A DNA stretch of 7,328 bases, from positions 1 through 7,328 of the forward strand of contig JALQWD010000014.1 of NCBI GenBank assembly GCA_023260175.1, given 5' to 3'. A program made the position numbers and the translations under genes. Under the pieces are notes generated by a model. The model made no database searches, had not been told where the DNA came from, and saw only the letters and a list, made by a program, of their open reading frames with translations. This stretch comes from Candidatus Nanopelagicaceae bacterium (GTDB taxonomy: Bacteria > Actinomycetota > Actinomycetes > Nanopelagicales > Nanopelagicaceae). Below, piece after piece: positions 1 through 5,939 of this stretch; positions within the stretch are counted from its first letter, which is position 1, and each line of letters begins with the position of its first letter.

Positions 1-901
1 AAGTGAGTAACTTTTTGTGTTCAGATTGCGCATCCTCTGGTTTACAAAATGTAAACATCTCAACCTTTTCAAATTGATGCACTCTAATTATGCCGCGGGT
101 ATCTTTGCCATAACTTCCCGCCTCTCTTCGAAAACATGGTGAGTAGCCGGTATATCTGATTGGTAATTTAGCGGCATCAAGAGTTTCATCCATGTGATAA
201 GCCGCAAGTGGAACTTCCGAAGTTCCAACTAAATAAACGTCATCTTTTTCAATGTGATAAACATTTTCCGCGGCTTGACCTAAAAATCCAGTACCTTCCA
301 TAGCCGGCGGGTTTACTAATACTGGTGGGATTACTGGAATAAAGCCAGCTTTGGTAGCTTGCTTAATTGCGTAATTGACTAACGCCAATTCAAGTAGCGC
401 ACCTGGGCCAGTTAAATAATAACTACGAGCACCGGCAACTTTGGCGCCACGTTCGGTATCAATCGCACCAAGTAATTTTCCTAATTCGACGTGATCTTTT
501 GGCTCGAAATCAAATTTGCGTGGCTCGCCAACATGTTCGATTACTTTGAAATCTGCTTCTCCGCCAATTGGTGCATCAGGATCTAGAACATTTGAAAGTT
601 GCTTTGCAATTTCATTTGTCTGTGCTTCAAGTTCTGCGCGCTTTGCATCTGCCTCTTTAACTTGTGCCGCTAAACCCTTTGCCTTCTCTAGTAGCGCAGC
701 TTTCTCGTCGCCCTTTGCTGCTCCTACTGATTTAGAGAGGAGATTCTGCTCGGCACGCATTGTTTCGAAGGCAGAGATAGCTTCGCGACGCTTGCTATCA
801 ATTTCAATTAAGCGATCAACGATTGATTCATCTTCGCCGCGACCGCGCTGCGATGACTTAACAAGCTCCGGATTTTCGCGGATTAACTTGATATCGATCA
901 T
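1..901 (-). CDS. serS: Seryl-tRNA synthetase, 3'-truncated by window edge
   Basis: Cytoplasmic class II aminoacyl-tRNA synthetase that charges tRNA-Ser (and tRNA-Sec where present) with serine. Translating the minus strand from the ATG at 901 gives 300 residues with no stop before the window edge; the family is usually about 420 residues, so motif 3 is missing only because the window ends. Residues 1-105 form the N-terminal domain with the long, Lys/Glu/Ala-rich helical arm that contacts the tRNA variable arm. Motif 1 is near the proline-rich stretch at about 204-220, the TSE serine-binding loop is at 227-229 (GTSEVPL context), and motif 2 contains FRRE at 257-260 followed by [10 protein letters not shown]. 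The start ATG overlaps the pheA stop as ATGA, and an AAAGGGG Shine-Dalgarno-like element lies 8 nt upstream. This indicates a two-gene pheA-serS operon with coupled translation. Identification is certain; nothing suggests decay. Confidence 0.97.
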   Translation of the reverse strand, partial: MIDIKLIRENPELVKSSQRGRGEDESIVDRLIEIDSKRREAISAFETMRAEQNLLSKSVGAAKGDEKAALLEKAKGLAAQVKEADAKRAELEAQTNEIAKQLSNVLDPDAPIGGEADFKVIEHVGEPRKFDFEPKDHVELGKLLGAIDTERGAKVAGARSYYLTGPGALLELALVNYAIKQATKAGFIPVIPPVLVNPPAMEGTGFLGQAAENVYHIEKDDVYLVGTSEVPLAAYHMDETLDAAKLPIRYTGYSPCFRREAGSYGKDTRGIIRVHQFEKVEMFTFCKPEDAQSEHKKLLT

Positions 902-1812
902 ATTGCGCGCCCCTTTCGTACATCTTCTAACCAGGTATTAGAACTCTTAAATGAATCATCGCTTGTTGCTTTAGTTGTAGTTGGTGCAACTTTATCTGCG
1001 CGTGGATATGAACCTAAGAAACGGATATCTTCACAGATACGACGTAAACCAGTTAGCGCATCGCCCACACGTGCGTCATTGATATGCCCTTCGGCATCAA
1101 TAATGAAATGGTAATGACCAAGTTCGCGTCCAGTTGGACGTGACTGAATGAAAGTTAGGTTAACTCCGCGAACAGCAAACTCTGTGAGTACTTCAAGTAA
1201 CGCACCTGCATGATCAATACCAATAAAAGCAGCTAGTGAAGTGCGATCAAATCCAGTTGGGGCAGGTAGTGAACCTGGCTTTGAAACTAGAACAAATCGC
1301 GTTACCGCTGATTCGGCATCGCCAATATTCTTATTTAATACTTTTAATCCATAAGTAGTCGCAGCAACTTCTGCGCCGATTGCAGCATCGAATTCACCCT
1401 TTGATAACGCCTCTGCAGCTGCTGCAGTTGAATTGGTTGCAATCATCTCTGCATTCGGGTAATTCTTAGCAATAAATTTGCGGCATTGAGCTTCTGCGTG
1501 TGGATGCGTTGCGATGCGCTTGATCTCTGCCTTCTCATCGCGGACCATCAAAGCGAAAGTCACAGGCAATAAAACTTCGTTGGTAATAATTAAGGCTTCA
1601 CCGGTTGCTAATTCATCTAATGTGCGCGCAACAACGCCTTCTACAGAATTTTCGATTGGCACAAGTGCGTACTCCGCACCGCCATTTCGGACCATATCCA
1701 GCGCCGCGGTTACATTTGAGCAAGGAATTAATTGGTCTGAGCCGCCAGTAATCGTGCGCAGGGCAGCTTCAGTGAAAGTGCCGGCTGGGCCGAGATAGGC
1801 ATATTTACTCAC
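898..1812 (-). CDS. pheA: Prephenate dehydratase (monofunctional, ACT-regulated)
   Basis: Cytoplasmic enzyme of phenylalanine synthesis that converts prephenate to phenylpyruvate, water and CO2. The 304-residue product has the prephenate dehydratase domain at about 4-180: [13 protein letters not shown] at 6-18, [10 protein letters not shown] at 52-61, [11 protein letters not shown] from 125, and the catalytic TRF motif at 171-173. A C-terminal ACT domain for phenylalanine feedback follows at about 191-268, with GALL at 203-206 and QSRP at 223-226. The family's ligand-site motif is usually ESRP, so the Gln for Glu change is slightly unusual. There is no chorismate mutase domain, as in other actinobacterial PheA proteins. 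The start is GTG (1812-1810): the conserved [12 protein letters not shown] begins only five residues later and no better start lies upstream. It is the first gene of the pheA-serS operon, and a -10 hexamer six bases before GTG suggests a leaderless mRNA. Confidence 0.96.
   Translation of the reverse strand: MSKYAYLGPAGTFTEAALRTITGGSDQLIPCSNVTAALDMVRNGGAEYALVPIENSVEGVVARTLDELATGEALIITNEVLLPVTFALMVRDEKAEIKRIATHPHAEAQCRKFIAKNYPNAEMIATNSTAAAAEALSKGEFDAAIGAEVAATTYGLKVLNKNIGDAESAVTRFVLVSKPGSLPAPTGFDRTSLAAFIGIDHAGALLEVLTEFAVRGVNLTFIQSRPTGRELGHYHFIIDAEGHINDARVGDALTGLRRICEDIRFLGSYPRADKVAPTTTKATSDDSFKSSNTWLEDVRKGRAI
910..916 (-). promoter_or_regulatory. Shine-Dalgarno-like site of serS
   Basis: On the minus strand AAAGGGG lies 8 nt before the serS ATG at 901, inside the 3' end of pheA. 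It supports this start for serS. It also contrasts with the first gene of the operon, pheA, which has no leader in which such a site could lie. Confidence 0.55.
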
Positions 1813-1818
1813 CTGCGA

Positions 1819-1824
1819 ATTCTA
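1819..1824 (-). promoter_or_regulatory. -10 element for leaderless pheA-serS mRNA
   Basis: The minus strand reads TAGAAT (TANNNT class), then six bases, then the pheA GTG. Transcription normally begins about 7 nt after the -10, which would put the first transcribed base at the G of GTG. The -35 is poor: TTGACT at 1850-1845 matches 5 of 6 consensus bases but sits 20 bp away, which is long. Actinobacteria commonly tolerate weak -35 boxes and make many leaderless transcripts. Confidence 0.6.
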
Positions 1825-1828
1825 CCCG

Positions 1829-1834
1829 TAGGCT
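1829..1834 (+). promoter_or_regulatory. -10 element for leaderless pstP-pknB mRNA
   Basis: TAGGCT (TANNNT) lies seven bases before the pstP ATG, placing the expected transcription start on the ATG. The intervening AGGAAGC resembles a Shine-Dalgarno site but leaves only one base to ATG, too close for normal use, so a leaderless start fits better. A weak -35 candidate, TTTACT at 1804-1809, lies 19 bp upstream inside pheA. The opposing pheA -10 is only 4 bp away. Confidence 0.55.
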
Positions 1835-1841
1835 AGGAAGC

Positions 1842-2600
1842 ATGAGTCAACGTTTCTTCGCTTCCGGTAGAAGTGAAGTTGGTCTGCATCGCACCGGAAA
1901 TGAAGATTCTGCGCTGATTAACGGCGTATTGATTGCAGTTGCAGATGGCATGGGTGGCCATGCTGGCGGTGAAGTTGCCTCGAAAGTTGCAATTACAACA
2001 TTGGCGCAAGTACTTCCATTACTGAATAACAATGAGATGGATCCTGAATCTCTTGAAGATTTTCTTTTAAGTGCACTTCTTGATGTTGATGATGAAATCA
2101 AATTAACAGCCGAAGCAGATGATCGTCTTTCGGGAATGGGAACAACCCTTACCTCTATCGCGTTATACCGCGAAAAGGCATATGTGTTACATATTGGTGA
2201 TTCCCGTGCATATCGTTTACGCGGAAAAGAATTTACTCAATTAACAAAAGATCACTCTGTGGTTCAAGAGCTCATTGATGCTGGCACAATTTCAGAAGCG
2301 GAAGCAGCAACCCATCCGCAGAGATCTGTTCTAACTAATGTGCTTATGGGGCACGGAAACATCACGCCACTTTTAATAGAACATGACGTTAAGGCAGGGG
2401 ATAAGTTTTTACTCTGCAGTGATGGTTTAAATAATGTTGTAAGTAACCTAGAGATTCATAAACTAATGAGCGAAGAAGATGCAATTGCCAAATTGATCTC
2501 TTTAACTTACGAACGTGGGGCTCCTGATAACGTTACTGTCATCATCGCAGAAATTGGCGATGGAGATACCGCAACTCAATTCCTAGGTGCAGCTAAATGA
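1842..2600 (+). CDS. pstP: PP2C-family Ser/Thr protein phosphatase (PstP-like)
   Basis: Metal-dependent (Mn/Mg) PPM-family phosphatase expected to dephosphorylate PknB and its substrates. The 252 residues carry the standard PP2C motifs in order: RTGNED at 17-22, DGMGGH at 35-40 (metal ligand D35), SGMGTT at 97-102, HIGDSRAYRLR at 117-127, LTKDHS at 134-139, SDGLN at 193-197 (metal ligand D194) and APDNVT at 227-232 (metal ligand D229). The protein ends just after the catalytic domain. Mycobacterial PstP is about twice as long, with a membrane segment and an extracellular domain; I see no hydrophobic segment long enough to cross a membrane, so this form should be cytosolic. The last codons overlap the pknB start by 4 bp (ATGA), so phosphatase and kinase are made from one mRNA. 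In other Actinobacteria rodA, pbpA and pknA usually separate these two genes. Confidence 0.95.
   Translation: MSQRFFASGRSEVGLHRTGNEDSALINGVLIAVADGMGGHAGGEVASKVAITTLAQVLPLLNNNEMDPESLEDFLLSALLDVDDEIKLTAEADDRLSGMGTTLTSIALYREKAYVLHIGDSRAYRLRGKEFTQLTKDHSVVQELIDAGTISEAEAATHPQRSVLTNVLMGHGNITPLLIEHDVKAGDKFLLCSDGLNNVVSNLEIHKLMSEEDAIAKLISLTYERGAPDNVTVIIAEIGDGDTATQFLGAAK
2585..2589 (+). promoter_or_regulatory. Shine-Dalgarno-like site of pknB
   Basis: AGGTG lies 7 nt before the pknB ATG at 2597, within the pstP 3' end. It supports this ATG as the pknB start and, with the ATGA overlap, indicates coupled translation. Confidence 0.5.
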
Positions 2601-4129
2601 CAACATTTGGCGAACGTTACGAACTTGGTGCGCTAATTGGCGCAGGTGGCATGTCAGATGTTTTTATCGCTAAAGACACCCGTTTAAACCGCGAAGTTGC
2701 AATCAAGGTATTACGTAGCGATCTCAACCGCGAACAGACTTTCGTAACCCGTTTTAGAAAAGAAGCGCTTGCGGCAGCTGTTTTAAGCCATCCAGGAATT
2801 GTTGCCGTGTATGACAGTGGTGAAAACCCTGCGCCGTACATTGTGATGGAGTTGCTACAGGGAAAGACTCTAAGAGAGTTAATTACGGGGCCAGTTGATA
2901 CTAAAACTGCAGTTCAAATTACTGAAGGAATCTTGCAAGCGCTTGCTTATTCACATGCAAATGGAATTGTGCATCGCGATATTAAGCCTGGAAATATCAT
3001 GATCACCGATCAAGGTGATGTGAAAGTTATGGACTTTGGAATTGCACGTGCACTTGATGATGTCAGTGCGACCATGACTGCAACTTGGAATGTAGTTGGT
3101 ACTGCGCAATATTTATCGCCAGAACAAGCAAGTGGTGAAATCGCTGATGCCCGAAGTGATCTGTACTCCGTTGGCGTAGTTCTTTATGAAATGTTAACTG
3201 GTCGTCCACCCTTTACTGGTGACACCCCAGTTTCTATTGCGTTACAGCATGTTTCAAGTGAATTTATCGCACCAAGCAAAATCAATCCTGCACTAGATCA
3301 GCAATTTGATCACTTTTTATCGGTAGTAATGGCAAAAGATCCTGCTAACCGTTATCAAGATGCTAATTCGATGCTTGCTGATTTACATAGAATCAAAACT
3401 GGGCAGACAATCACAACTGAAATTGTTCGTACCAAAAAGAAGAAGAATCGCACTTGGCAGGCAGTGGCTGGCTTTTTAGCTTTAGTTTTAGTTGCAGTGG
3501 GCGGTTATGCAATCAGTGGTCGCACCACTATCTCTGGAATTGCAGTACCAAATGTGGTTGGTCTAACTGAAACTGATGCGGCCGCACAATTAAGCGCCTT
3601 TAAAGTTGTCGTTAACCATGCTCATGATTCAAAGACGCCCATTGATCGAGTAGCCTCACAGAGTCCACTTGCAACATCTCGCGCAAATAAAGGTAGCGTC
3701 ATCACAATTACCATCAGCGATGGTCCAGGAGATGCGATTGTTCCGATGGATTTAATTGGTTTAACTCTTACCGATGCTCGAAATCTTTTGGCATCTGTTG
3801 GTTTAACTATCGCCGCAATTGATGCAGTTCCAAGCGATAAAGCAATAGGAACAGTGCTTTCGGTAGATCCTGTCGGTGGTTCAACGCTCACTGCAGGAAT
3901 GGGTGTAACTCTACAAATTGCCAATGGAAATGTTGCAGTTCCTAATTTAGTCGGCCAGAGCGCAATTCAAGCCAGAACAACTTTGACTCAAGCAGGATTT
4001 TTGATGCGCGAGATTTATTCATACGATGCAGATCAAACTGTTGGAATTGTTTTAGCTCAAGCACCTGCGCCTGATACTCAATTACAAATTGGTTCGCAAA
4101 TTACAGTTACTATTAATAAAGCTTCTTAA
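2597..4129 (+). CDS. pknB: Membrane Ser/Thr kinase with three PASTA repeats (PknB-like)
   Basis: Transmembrane eukaryotic-like kinase that couples sensing of cell-wall precursors or fragments to growth and division. The 510 residues show a complete kinase domain at about 8-266: glycine loop GAGGMSDV at 15-22, ATP lysine K37, helix-C E56, HRD with catalytic D128 (HRDIKPGN), DFG D146, and GTAQYLSPEQ from 168. T161 and T163 align with the two activation-loop threonines that Mycobacterium PknB autophosphorylates. A basic KKKK at 280-283 precedes one membrane helix at about 287-306. Outside the cell follow three PASTA repeats at about 314-376, 381-445 and 448-510, each opening with a VP-x-x-x-G pattern; mycobacterial PknB has four. 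All catalytic residues are intact. It is the second gene of the pstP-pknB operon, and its TAA overlaps the convergent pabA stop by 4 bp. Confidence 0.97.
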   Translation: MTTFGERYELGALIGAGGMSDVFIAKDTRLNREVAIKVLRSDLNREQTFVTRFRKEALAAAVLSHPGIVAVYDSGENPAPYIVMELLQGKTLRELITGPVDTKTAVQITEGILQALAYSHANGIVHRDIKPGNIMITDQGDVKVMDFGIARALDDVSATMTATWNVVGTAQYLSPEQASGEIADARSDLYSVGVVLYEMLTGRPPFTGDTPVSIALQHVSSEFIAPSKINPALDQQFDHFLSVVMAKDPANRYQDANSMLADLHRIKTGQTITTEIVRTKKKKNRTWQAVAGFLALVLVAVGGYAISGRTTISGIAVPNVVGLTETDAAAQLSAFKVVVNHAHDSKTPIDRVASQSPLATSRANKGSVITITISDGPGDAIVPMDLIGLTLTDARNLLASVGLTIAAIDAVPSDKAIGTVLSVDPVGGSTLTAGMGVTLQIANGNVAVPNLVGQSAIQARTTLTQAGFLMREIYSYDADQTVGIVLAQAPAPDTQLQIGSQITVTINKAS

Positions 4130-4746
4130 GATTTTACAACTGGCGATAAACCAACAGCTTTTGCTTTTGCGTTTTTATCGCCGCATTCAGTTAACCAATT
4201 AGCCAACATTGCATGACCATGTTCTGTTAAAACAGATTCAGGATGAAACTGAACACCTTCAATAGGTAGAGTTTTATGGCGAAGTCCCATAACAATTCCT
4301 GATTCTGTACTTCCGGTAATTTCCAAAACATCTGGAATCGAATTCTTTTCAACTGCTAATGAGTGATATCGAGTTGCAGTAAATGGTGATGGCAGCTCTG
4401 CAAATACGCCATGTTGATTGTGGTGAACTTGTGAAGTTTTGCCATGAAGAAGTTCTGGTGCGCGGGAAACAACGCCACCAAAAACAGTTGCGATTGCTTG
4501 ATGGCCAAGACAGACACCGAAGAGAGGAATCTTCTTATCGGCGCAGTAACGAATCATCTCTATTGAGAGGCCCGCTTCCTCAGGTACACCTGGGCCGGGC
4601 GAGATCAGGACGCCATCGAAATTATCGGCATCGCTTGGCTTAACTTCGTCGTTACGCATAACAACGCACTCTGCACCCAGTTGGCCCAAGTATTGGACCA
4701 GGTTGAATACAAAGGAGTCGTAGTTATCGACGACCAGAATTCGCAT
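4126..4746 (-). CDS. pabA: Class I glutamine amidotransferase, aminodeoxychorismate/anthranilate synthase component II
   Basis: Glutaminase subunit that hydrolyses glutamine and passes ammonia to a chorismate-using partner (PabB for folate, TrpE for tryptophan). From ATG at 4746 the product is 206 residues. It starts RILVVDNYDSFVFNLVQYL, then has the oxyanion loop SPGPGVPEEAG at 49-59, the nucleophile C79 in FGVCLGHQ, and the catalytic pair H168/E170 in VQFHPES. The length is normal. An in-frame TTG two codons upstream (4752) is possible but less likely, because the conserved N-terminus begins right after this ATG and a -10 sits six bases before it. The family alone cannot separate PabA from TrpG. 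The location beside pknB and crgA is the conserved actinobacterial site, where the gene is annotated trpG in Mycobacterium and often pabA elsewhere. The partner gene is not in the window. Confidence 0.93.
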   Translation of the reverse strand: MRILVVDNYDSFVFNLVQYLGQLGAECVVMRNDEVKPSDADNFDGVLISPGPGVPEEAGLSIEMIRYCADKKIPLFGVCLGHQAIATVFGGVVSRAPELLHGKTSQVHHNQHGVFAELPSPFTATRYHSLAVEKNSIPDVLEITGSTESGIVMGLRHKTLPIEGVQFHPESVLTEHGHAMLANWLTECGDKNAKAKAVGLSPVVKS

Positions 4747-4752
4747 GGCCAA

Positions 4753-4758
4753 AGTATT
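4753..4758 (-). promoter_or_regulatory. -10 element for leaderless pabA mRNA
   Basis: On the minus strand AATACT lies six bases before the pabA ATG at 4746; it keeps the key second-position A and last-position T. TTGGCA (5 of 6 bases of the -35 consensus) lies 18 bp upstream at 4782-4777, inside the first codons of crgA. This is the best -35/-10 pair in the window. Confidence 0.6.
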
Positions 4759-4762
4759 CCGC

Positions 4763-4768
4763 TAAACT
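4763..4768 (+). promoter_or_regulatory. -10 element for leaderless crgA mRNA
   Basis: TAAACT (TANNNT) lies seven bases before the crgA ATG, so transcription should begin at or next to it. TTCGCA at 4740-4745 (4 of 6 bases of the -35 consensus) sits 17 bp upstream, inside the first pabA codons. No Shine-Dalgarno site is present before the ATG. Confidence 0.6.
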
Positions 4769-4775
4769 TCGGCAC

Positions 4776-5045
4776 ATGCCAAAGTCAAAGCTTCGTAAAA
4801 AGGTCCAAGCAGAGCGTGCTTATAAGTCAGAGCACCCAGAGACAGAGAGCTTTGATGGCCCAGCAGAATCACCTAAATGGCTTGCGCCAACCATGGTGGC
4901 AGGCTTCTTAATTGGCCTCTTCTGGATCGTAATCTTCTACGTAACTCAGACCCAATATCCAATTCCAAATATCGGATCTTGGAATATGTTGATCGGTTTC
5001 GGATTTATCGGAATCGGTTTTGGTTTAGCTACGCGCTGGCGATAA
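4776..5045 (+). CDS. crgA: Septation protein CrgA
   Basis: Small membrane protein of the actinobacterial divisome that in Mycobacterium and Streptomyces interacts with FtsZ, FtsI/FtsQ and other septal proteins and influences septum formation. The 89-residue product opens with the typical MPKSKLRKK basic start and a charged cytoplasmic tail to about residue 34. Two membrane helices follow at about 36-57 and 69-86, joined by a short outer loop containing IGSWN at 66-70, the counterpart of the family's GPWN signature, and it ends ATRWR. Length and topology fit the family. The frame is free of other plausible starts, and a -10 seven bases upstream suggests a leaderless message. The last 21 bp overlap the 3' end of the convergent rhomboid gene. 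The position between pabA and rhomboid/cyclophilin is the conserved one. Confidence 0.95.
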   Translation: MPKSKLRKKVQAERAYKSEHPETESFDGPAESPKWLAPTMVAGFLIGLFWIVIFYVTQTQYPIPNIGSWNMLIGFGFIGIGFGLATRWR

Positions 5046-5555
5046 TAAAAAGCTCGCAGCAAGTAACCCAGTAATAAATCCGCCTAAATGGGCGTGCCAA
5101 TCTATTCCTGGAAAAATGAATCCGATTGCAAAGTTGATTCCCACAATTATGTAAGTTGATTTGGTCTCTAAGCCAAAACGCTTGCTAATTACAATCATTG
5201 CGCCGAATAAACCAAAGATCGCGCCAGATGCGCCGACTGAAACCAGGTTGATTGAGCCAAAGAAGATTGATGCGAAACTTGCGCCAACTTGTGAGATTAG
5301 AAAAATCGTTAAGAATTTATTTCTTCCGATTGCGCTCTCTAACATATTGCCCAGCACTAAGAGCGAGTACATATTGAAGAAGAGATGTGTAAGCCCTGCA
5401 TGAGTGAGTGCAACAGTTAATAGGCGCCAGTATTCGCCATTATTAAAGACTAAATATCTATTTAAAAATAATTGTTCTTCTAGACCTGGCATGAGTTGGC
5501 ATGCCAGGTAGAAGCCACAAATTACAGTTATTAGTAATTTAGTTACTGGACGCAT
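5025..5555 (-). CDS. Rhomboid-family intramembrane serine protease
   Basis: Polytopic membrane protease expected to cleave single-pass membrane proteins within the bilayer; the substrate is unknown. The 176 residues form about six hydrophobic helices, the first at about 7-23. The L1-loop WR pair is at 43-44. HAGLTHLFFN at 52-61 holds the counterparts of the GlpG residues H150 and N154. The nucleophile motif GASG has S110, and HAHLGGFITG supplies the catalytic H156. The Ser-His dyad is therefore intact, so this should be active rather than a pseudoprotease. There is no extra cytoplasmic or zinc-ribbon domain, making it a minimal rhomboid. The ATG at 5555 follows the stop of the cyclophilin part by 6 bp with no visible ribosome site, suggesting co-transcription and coupling. 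This cyclophilin-rhomboid pairing is conserved in Actinobacteria. Its end overlaps crgA by 21 bp. Confidence 0.93.
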   Translation of the reverse strand: MRPVTKLLITVICGFYLACQLMPGLEEQLFLNRYLVFNNGEYWRLLTVALTHAGLTHLFFNMYSLLVLGNMLESAIGRNKFLTIFLISQVGASFASIFFGSINLVSVGASGAIFGLFGAMIVISKRFGLETKSTYIIVGINFAIGFIFPGIDWHAHLGGFITGLLAASFLLSPARS

Positions 5556-5561
5556 TTAGCG

Positions 5562-5939
5562 TTAAGCAACAGTTACTGAATTAATTGTTACTGCATTTAC
5601 TGGGCGATCTTGTGCGCCAGTTGCAGTTGTTGCAATCTTGTCTACAACAGCTTGGCTTGCTGCATCCTTAACTTCACCAAAAATGGTGTGTTTGCGGTTT
5701 AGCCATTCGGTTGGAGCAACGGTAATGAAGAACTGTGAACCATTTGTGCCAGGTCCTGAATTAGCCATCGCTAATAGATATGGACGATCGAAATTTAACT
5801 CTGGGTGGAATTCATCCTTGAACTTATAGCCAGGTCCGCCAAAGCCCTGTCCTAGTGGGTCTCCACCTTGGATCATAAAACCAGCGATTACGCGGTGAAA
5901 AACGGTACCGTCGTAAAGCTTTTCATTGCTCTTTGCGCC
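5562..5939 (-). pseudogene. ppiA: 5'-truncated cyclophilin-type peptidyl-prolyl isomerase (PpiA-like)
   Basis: Residues 219-343 of the chimera match the C-terminal part of an actinobacterial cyclophilin, which catalyses cis-trans isomerisation of X-Pro bonds. Using human CypA equivalents, all catalytic-pocket residues are present: R55 (R234, in VFHRV), F60/M61/Q63 (F239, M240, Q242 in FMIQGGD), A101/N102 (A277, N278 in MANSGPGTN), Q111/F113 (Q287, F289 in SQFF), W121 (W297) and H126 (H302 in KHTIFGE). About the first 45-55 residues are absent, which include the first two beta strands and the first helix, so the barrel should not close. There is no own start codon near the junction. The intact gene would be expected just upstream of rhomboid, as in other Actinobacteria. 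Confidence 0.85.

Noticed and set aside
516..941. Plus-strand open frame of 141 codons
   Set aside because: It lies antisense to serS and the end of pheA, is rich in Ser/Ala/Arg as expected of a shadow frame, and has no recognisable domain or promoter.
1835..1841. AGGAAGC as the pstP Shine-Dalgarno site
   Set aside because: Only one base separates AGGAAG from ATG, too short for normal ribosome positioning; the -10 immediately upstream makes a leaderless start more likely.
1813..1841. Phenylalanine leader-peptide attenuator before pheA
   Set aside because: The 29-bp gap cannot hold a leader peptide and terminator, and the promoter abuts the start codon.
3622..3924. Minus-strand open frame of 100 codons inside pknB
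   Set aside because: It is antisense to the PASTA repeats, which explain the sequence fully.
4747..4752. TTG start for pabA, two codons upstream of ATG
   Set aside because: The ATG at 4746 begins the conserved RILVVDNYDSF and sits six bases after a -10 hexamer; TTG would overlap the expected transcription start.
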